Positions 20,855-24,988 of a stretch of 24,988 bases of DNA are shown in pieces (positions within the stretch are counted from its first letter, which is position 1; each line of letters begins with the position of its first letter). Source of the DNA: a virus; the IMG/VR virus record IMGVR_UViG_3300010885_059508, positions 1-24,988 of that record. One strand, written 5' to 3'. The notes beneath the pieces were generated by a model, which was not told the origin of the DNA, ran no database searches, and saw only the letters and a list, made by a program, of their open reading frames with translations. Both the position numbers and the translations under genes were made by a program.

Positions 20855-22660
20855 CTAAAATGATGGTAAAACAAGTTTAATATGTCCAGCATCCCATACT
20901 CTTCGATAGCCATTCACAAACATGTTATCATACTCGGTTAATTTGTCATCGAATAGCGGTAATAAGTTCACTAGTTTATGTTTTTGGCATTGCTGCCTAG
21001 ATAATATTATTTTACTACGATTATGGTAATAAAAGTAGCCCGGTTTAGTAATGTTTAATAGTTTAAAATTAGCTGCTAAATATCCAGAAGCACTAGCATA
21101 TCTAAAGTCAGCAAAGGTCAATAACTGTTTGTTTCCTAATAATTTTTTATAATGAGCCATAATCTTAGAAACGCCACCTCGAACACAAAAGTTATTTTTT
21201 GTAGCCATTCTAATCAGCTCATATCCGTCTTTGTGTTTGCTGAAGGACGCCGCCATTATGATTTCGTTATTATTATTTGTCAGGCATAAATGATGCGAGG
21301 AATAACGGGAACCTTGTAAATGGTTTTGGGCATAAAAATCATATGGGATGATGTCGGTTGTTATTTTTAAATCTCTAGCGTTTAATTTTTCAGATAGTTT
21401 TAAGTGGTGTTTGATGATAGATTGAATGATATGGGGTTTAACAGCCCATTCGTGTTCAAAAAATTGCAGTAATCTTATCCCTCTGCTTTTTGCGGACAAT
21501 GCTTTGTCCTGGTGTCTGTTAATTTGCTCTTTTGTTTCTTTAAAATTATATGAATGCCAATATAAACCATGGTACTCGATACCAAGATTAGCACTTTTTA
21601 TTAAGATGTCTATTTCTTTTGGGCTTAAGACGACACGATCGTTTATAGTGACGGTTTGCTTCAGTGTAGTGGAGATATAGTCGCCTATTTGTTGTTGTTC
21701 TACTGAAGTAGATGTGGGGCATGATGGACACCCCTGTCCTTGTAAATGATTATTTGATTTCTGCTGAAATTCTCCATGATTTGGGCATATGATTTTTATT
21801 TTATCTAAGGCTGTGGTGTAAACTGATTCTGTATAGTCGTATTTGTTATGATGCACTAATGATGCTTTGAGTATGAAATCATCGGTATTAGAACGAGTTT
21901 TTCCTATAGCGCAGAACTTACAACCCGCTCCTTGCAAATGATTTGATGGTAATTGTTCGAAATTTCCGTGTATGGGGCACGTAATGGTTATGCTGTCGAA
22001 TGAACCTTTGTAATTCGCACTATCATAATTATATAAATCAGCATGGATTGCTTGTGATCTATTAATGAAATCATTTTGTAAGATGAGGCGTGACTGTTTA
22101 GCACATTCATGACAACCAGAACCATCGAGGTGATTTTTCTTTCGTTGGTAAAACGTGCCGTGTGCCTTACAAGTAATAGCTATCTTAGTCTGATCATTAA
22201 TATATTCAGAATCACAATAATCGTATCTGTCTCCATGTATCTCTCTGGCTTTAGCTATAAATTTATTTGTGCTGTTTATCTGGGTATCTTTGTAACAAAT
22301 TGGGCAGCCAGAGCCGGAAATATGTATGTATGGCATTTGTTCAAAATCACCATGTGTCTTGCATATAATTGTTACTGGAGTTCTAGCCGATTTGTAAAAT
22401 ACCTTATCATAGCTATAAGTGTCGCTGTGTATTAATCTTGCTTTTACTATGAATTGTGCTAATGTGCTGTGTAGCGAATCGTAGAAGCATTGCCTGCATC
22501 CATTCCCTCGCAAATGTTCTGCTGGGGTTTGCTGAAATTCTCCATGTTGCTCGCAGATTATTATGACTTTTGTCTTGGTGTTTTTGTAAACAACGCTTTT
22601 ATAGTTGTATTTATTACAGTGTGTTTCGTTTGAACGATTTATGAAATCTTGTGTGTCCAT
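20855..22660 (-). CDS. Free-standing homing endonuclease with five zinc-finger repeats and a Vsr/EDxHD-like nuclease domain
   Basis: A 601-residue selfish nuclease gene inserted antisense between virion genes. Residues 5-315 hold five repeats of about 63 residues, each with F-I-x-(K/R)-(A/S)-x-x-x-H near its start, then C-x-x-H-G-x-F-x-Q and H-x-x-G-x-G-C-x-x-C, giving one Cys-Cys-Cys-His zinc site or more per repeat for DNA recognition. Residues 320-406 resemble Vsr: K-E-I-D-I-L-I (D351), G-I-E-Y-H-G-L-Y-W-H-S (H369), R-H-Q-D-K, and G-I-R-L-L-Q-F-F-E-H-E-W, as in the EDxHD homing nuclease family. A third domain (425-570) contains R-G-G-V-S-K-I-M and F-A-D-F-R-Y-A-S-A-S-G-Y-L, as in many phage homing nucleases. 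The start has G-A-G-G-G four bases upstream. All motifs look intact, so it may be active. Confidence 0.85.
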   Translation of the reverse strand: MDTQDFINRSNETHCNKYNYKSVVYKNTKTKVIIICEQHGEFQQTPAEHLRGNGCRQCFYDSLHSTLAQFIVKARLIHSDTYSYDKVFYKSARTPVTIICKTHGDFEQMPYIHISGSGCPICYKDTQINSTNKFIAKAREIHGDRYDYCDSEYINDQTKIAITCKAHGTFYQRKKNHLDGSGCHECAKQSRLILQNDFINRSQAIHADLYNYDSANYKGSFDSITITCPIHGNFEQLPSNHLQGAGCKFCAIGKTRSNTDDFILKASLVHHNKYDYTESVYTTALDKIKIICPNHGEFQQKSNNHLQGQGCPSCPTSTSVEQQQIGDYISTTLKQTVTINDRVVLSPKEIDILIKSANLGIEYHGLYWHSYNFKETKEQINRHQDKALSAKSRGIRLLQFFEHEWAVKPHIIQSIIKHHLKLSEKLNARDLKITTDIIPYDFYAQNHLQGSRYSSHHLCLTNNNNEIIMAASFSKHKDGYELIRMATKNNFCVRGGVSKIMAHYKKLLGNKQLLTFADFRYASASGYLAANFKLLNITKPGYFYYHNRSKIILSRQQCQKHKLVNLLPLFDDKLTEYDNMFVNGYRRVWDAGHIKLVLPSF

Positions 22661-22739
22661 AGTTCCCTCAATACGCTAGCTAATCATCATATTATTTACC
22701 ACTGGTATGTTAACTCAAATAATAAAATAGGAGAAAAAC

Positions 22740-23522
22740 ATGGCAATTATTGGGCCTCAAGACTTACCTTCTGTCTTAAAGTTAAACAGTGACCCGTGTA
22801 AGAAATACGTGTTATCTAAGCTTGGCTATCCGAATGTTGCCGTTGAAATTCAAGAAGATCAATGGGAAACGATCTTTAAAGTGGCCGGTGATTTCATCGC
22901 AGGTTACTTTCCACGCGAACAAAAACTGGCCATGTTTTATACAACGCCTTTGAAAAATACGTATCCAATGCCTGCAGATGCATATTGGATTCAATCTTGT
23001 AATTGGGACCCACTTACAACCAGAATAGATGACGTGTTCGGGGCGGAGTCATTTCTATTCAATATAGGTAATATATCTGGCATCCAAAACATACTTGTCG
23101 ATTACCATCTTCTTGCTGCTTATAAAAAATTCTCCCAAAAAGTACTTGGCACTGAGGGCCACTGGGAAGTGATCAATGAAGGGACAGGCACTGGTACCGG
23201 CGATAGCCTTTCTTCAAAAGATCAAAAAATAAGGCTATACCCAACGCCAAAGGGTGCCTTTCCGGTGGTCGTCCAATACATCCCAGTTGTGACTCATTTT
23301 AGATCACCGCAGGCAAGATACCTCACTTATGAAATGATGACAGCAGAGGCCAGAATTGCTCTCGGCGCTGGTCGTCGTAAAATCAATGGTATGCCAACAC
23401 CAGATGGTGGAAGCATTAGTTATGATGGTGGTGAACTGGTGACTGAGGGTGAAGAAAAGAAAAAAGAAATCATTAATGAGGCCATTCTCTTAGGTGAACC
23501 ACTAAGCGTTCATACGTGGTAA
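22740..23522 (+). CDS. Probable neck/head-completion virion protein
   Basis: A 260-residue protein with A-G-G-A-G seven bases upstream. Notable segments are Q-W-E-T-I-F-K-V-A-G-D-F, W-I-Q-S-C-N-W-D-P, H-L-L-A-A-Y-K-K-F-S-Q-K, I-R-L-Y-P-T-P-K-G, and the end I-N-G-M-P-T-P-D-G-G-S-I-S-Y-D-G-G with E-G-E-E-K-K-K-E-I. This arrangement and the gene order that follows resemble the neck region of T4-like phages (gp13/gp14 area), where proteins seal the head before tail joining. The assignment is by pattern and position, not by a decisive motif. It opens a run of five closely spaced plus-strand genes. Confidence 0.6.
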   Translation: MAIIGPQDLPSVLKLNSDPCKKYVLSKLGYPNVAVEIQEDQWETIFKVAGDFIAGYFPREQKLAMFYTTPLKNTYPMPADAYWIQSCNWDPLTTRIDDVFGAESFLFNIGNISGIQNILVDYHLLAAYKKFSQKVLGTEGHWEVINEGTGTGTGDSLSSKDQKIRLYPTPKGAFPVVVQYIPVVTHFRSPQARYLTYEMMTAEARIALGAGRRKINGMPTPDGGSISYDGGELVTEGEEKKKEIINEAILLGEPLSVHTW

Positions 23523-23532
23523 GGAGCCTGAG

Positions 23533-24030
23533 ATGTCAAAAGTTTTTGAATCACACCAAATCGAAATATTGCCCGGCAATCGTCTGATTGTGCCAGGGTG
23601 TGAGCCCACTTCATATGTCTCGAGCAGAACTCTATCGTATGCTTATGCAAATGAGTTAAAATGTGGTAGTGGATATGTGGTTTTAAAGGACGCTCTTGCT
23701 GGGATACCTGGGTCTTATGTTAAATACGGGGTAGACTGGGGCAGGGGCGGTTGGAGAACTAGGTTTTTCGTATTCCCAGGGCAATCTAGAGATTGTCCTT
23801 GTAATAATCTTATTGATTATTATGCGATTTTGCGTAGTTTGGCTGTAGTAGATCAGACTGTGACTGAGAGTTTTGATTATTGCAAAATGAATGATACAGG
23901 TTTTTGCCCTTCTCCTGATTTTAAAGACATACCAAGTCCGGAACAAAGTCCCTACGTGACTGATGCTCAGGCTGGTTTGCTTCTCGGTGGTATATTGCCC
24001 CCAATCCCTCCTTGGCAGATAAAATCGTAA
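23533..24030 (+). CDS. Unknown protein in the neck-gene run
   Basis: A 165-residue protein with G-G-A-G eight bases upstream. The central part is Gly/Tyr/Trp-rich (Y-V-K-Y-G-V-D-W-G-R-G-G-W-R-T-R-F-F-V-F) and followed by C-P-C; two more cysteines occur later. The C-terminus is Pro/Gly-rich and hydrophobic (A-G-L-L-L-G-G-I-L-P-P-I-P-P-W). It lies between two probable neck-protein genes and is therefore likely a virion or assembly protein. I do not recognise the family. Confidence 0.6.
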   Translation: MSKVFESHQIEILPGNRLIVPGCEPTSYVSSRTLSYAYANELKCGSGYVVLKDALAGIPGSYVKYGVDWGRGGWRTRFFVFPGQSRDCPCNNLIDYYAILRSLAVVDQTVTESFDYCKMNDTGFCPSPDFKDIPSPEQSPYVTDAQAGLLLGGILPPIPPWQIKS

Positions 24031-24039
24031 TTTAAAGAT

Positions 24040-24057
24040 ACTCCAGAGGGAGTTTTT
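24040..24057 (+). promoter_or_regulatory. Small hairpin covering the ribosome-binding site of the next gene
   Basis: A 5-bp stem (A-C-T-C-C with G-G-A-G-T) and 4-base loop A-G-A-G, then T-T-T-T-C, ends just before the ATG at 24059. The 3' arm holds the G-G-A-G ribosome-binding site, so folding would hide it; the same structure is also a weak terminator shape. Such a short stem may be chance. Confidence 0.3.
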
Positions 24058-24058
24058 C

Positions 24059-24694
24059 ATGTCTATTTATCAGTTTGGATCTGACGTGCTTGGGTCACAG
24101 GGCTCGTTTGACGAAGCCGCTCCTGACTTTAGATCAGACACGGAAAAACAAAATTCGTCTCTATCGATTTTTAATTCTGAAGCTCCTGAGATAAAGACCG
24201 CTCGAACTTTAGCTGATGAGATGATCAATATCAGTGGCGCAGAAGTGAAAGTATTCGTACGCACTGATAACGCTGATTATGATGTGGTTTGGGATGAAGA
24301 TGCCGATCCCACTTATTGGACTTCTGAGCTGCTCAAGGCGTTCTTTAAGCCTTCTCCCATCGAGACTGAACTGAAGAAGTGGGGCGCAGATTCTGTTAAC
24401 AAAGCAGAAGTGGTTTTTAGCCATCGACAGATATACGGTCTCTTTGGTGACAGGATGCTGCGTACTGGCGACGTTATCCAGTTGCCATTCAATGCTGCTA
24501 TGCAGGACAGATCACCGAGCAATTATAGGGTCATAAACGCTTCCCCTTCTGGGAATTTTCGGTACACTTGGATTTATTTCACCTGTAATGTAGAGACGTT
24601 GAATGCTGATATTGCTGTGAGGCCCGCTGAGCTACCTCCGATGGCTGAAGAGATTCAGGTTCATGCTAATGGAGCTTATCGTGAATCAATCTAA
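24059..24694 (+). CDS. Probable neck/head-tail joining protein
   Basis: A 211-residue protein with G-G-A-G six bases upstream, within a small hairpin. Residues 60-190 carry a pattern I associate with T4 gp14-type neck or connector proteins: E-V-K-V-F-V-R, F-F-K-P-S-P-I-E-T-E-L-K-K-W-G, V-F-S-H-R-Q-I-Y, G-D-V-I-Q-L-P-F, and N-Y-R-V-I-N-A-S-P-S-G-N-F-R-Y-T-W-I-Y-F. The acidic C-terminus is probably flexible. Its end overlaps the following gene by 14 bases. Together with the genes at 22740 and 23533 it suggests a neck module. Confidence in the precise role is moderate at best. Confidence 0.55.
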   Translation: MSIYQFGSDVLGSQGSFDEAAPDFRSDTEKQNSSLSIFNSEAPEIKTARTLADEMINISGAEVKVFVRTDNADYDVVWDEDADPTYWTSELLKAFFKPSPIETELKKWGADSVNKAEVVFSHRQIYGLFGDRMLRTGDVIQLPFNAAMQDRSPSNYRVINASPSGNFRYTWIYFTCNVETLNADIAVRPAELPPMAEEIQVHANGAYRESI

Positions 24695-24962
24695 TATTAA
24701 GAAGGCTTTGGCCATTGCTAGCCATAGGCTTATTAATAAGCTTGCAGCGAATATTTCTGCGGATTTAAAGGATTTAGGCTATTCTCCGAAGTTTGAGAAG
24801 TCTCCTAGGAGTGTGAGCGATAGTGTTCTTAATTTGGAAGCCAAGGTGGTTGGTAATGCTCAGGTTTTCACTAAGGAAGAACGTGATAAGCTGAGTGAAT
24901 CTACTTTGGCTTATCTAAAAACTCTTCGTGACCCTAATGTAGTGATTGGAAAGCTGTCTTAA
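24681..24962 (+). CDS. Unknown small protein
   Basis: A 93-residue protein; GTG at 24681 has G-G-A-G six bases upstream, so it is preferred to the in-frame ATGs at 24663 and 24669, which lack a site. It is helical and Lys/Ser/Leu-rich (I-K-K-A-L-A-I-A-S-H-R-L-I-N-K-L). Position inside the probable neck run suggests a virion-assembly role. Codons are strongly G/T-ending. No family recognised. Confidence 0.6.
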   Translation: MNQSNIKKALAIASHRLINKLAANISADLKDLGYSPKFEKSPRSVSDSVLNLEAKVVGNAQVFTKEERDKLSESTLAYLKTLRDPNVVIGKLS

Positions 24963-24963
24963 C

Positions 24964-24988
24964 ATGGGGACATATAATTTTAATTCTG
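24964..24988 (+). CDS. Start of a further gene (3' end outside window)
   Basis: An ATG two bases after the previous stop opens a frame (M-G-T-Y-N-F-N-S) that runs off the window. The tight spacing is like the rest of the run, but no strong ribosome-binding site is seen, so this is tentative. Confidence 0.35.

Noticed and set aside
22661-22739. Possible bidirectional promoter before the homing endonuclease and the 260-residue virion gene
   Set aside because: The gap is A/T-rich and a promoter is likely, but no pair of -35 and -10 elements or late-promoter motif could be placed with confidence.

Overview
The window is a gene-dense stretch of a large tailed double-stranded DNA phage, most likely a T4-superfamily myovirus. 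The evidence is short overlapping genes, Shine-Dalgarno starts, a T4-style replication set (recombinase, gp41/DnaB-type helicase, gp32-type zinc-containing ssDNA-binding protein, 5'-3' flap exonuclease), a GroES/gp31-like co-chaperonin, a free-standing homing endonuclease and genes resembling neck proteins. No tRNA, rRNA, insertion sequence or CRISPR array was seen. The host is bacterial; nothing in the window fixes its identity.

Layout. 1-1010: end of a small zinc-finger gene, then two unrecognised minus-strand genes. 1040-9628: replication, recombination and repair block on the plus strand: small gene, RecA, small gene, helicase, GroES-like, FmdB-like zinc ribbon, exonuclease-less PolA-type polymerase, candidate UvsY-like mediator, SSB, 5'-3' exonuclease, small gene, PD-(D/E)XK nuclease. 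9630-11730: two small Cys-rich proteins, a membrane protein and three unrecognised proteins. 11732-16189: tightly coupled glycosyltransferase operon of four genes; the first is a double GT2 enzyme with a separate N-terminal module on a Gln/Pro/Lys linker encoded by a hexamer tandem repeat. 16164-17618: two minus-strand and one plus-strand unrecognised genes. 17691-20851: a small exported protein and a run of probable virion or virion-associated genes separated by three strong intrinsic terminators. 20855-22660: a large homing endonuclease on the opposite strand. 22740-24988: probable neck/head-completion genes continuing past the window end.

How it fits together. RecA, mediator, SSB, helicase, polymerase and nucleases would support recombination-dependent replication. 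Missing here, and presumably elsewhere in the genome or supplied by the host, are primase, sliding clamp and loader, and a proofreading exonuclease. The co-chaperonin would adapt host GroEL for phage protein folding. The glycosyltransferases could decorate virion proteins, phage DNA or the host surface; the sequence alone does not decide.

The observations most worth a second look are: a terminator-like hairpin inside the start of the exonuclease gene just after ssb; a hairpin plus A-rich linker upstream of ssb that recalls T4 gene 32 autoregulation; the stripped-down PolA polymerase; the five-repeat zinc-finger homing endonuclease; the repeat-tethered double glycosyltransferase; and abrupt changes of wobble-base preference inside the helicase and polymerase genes.
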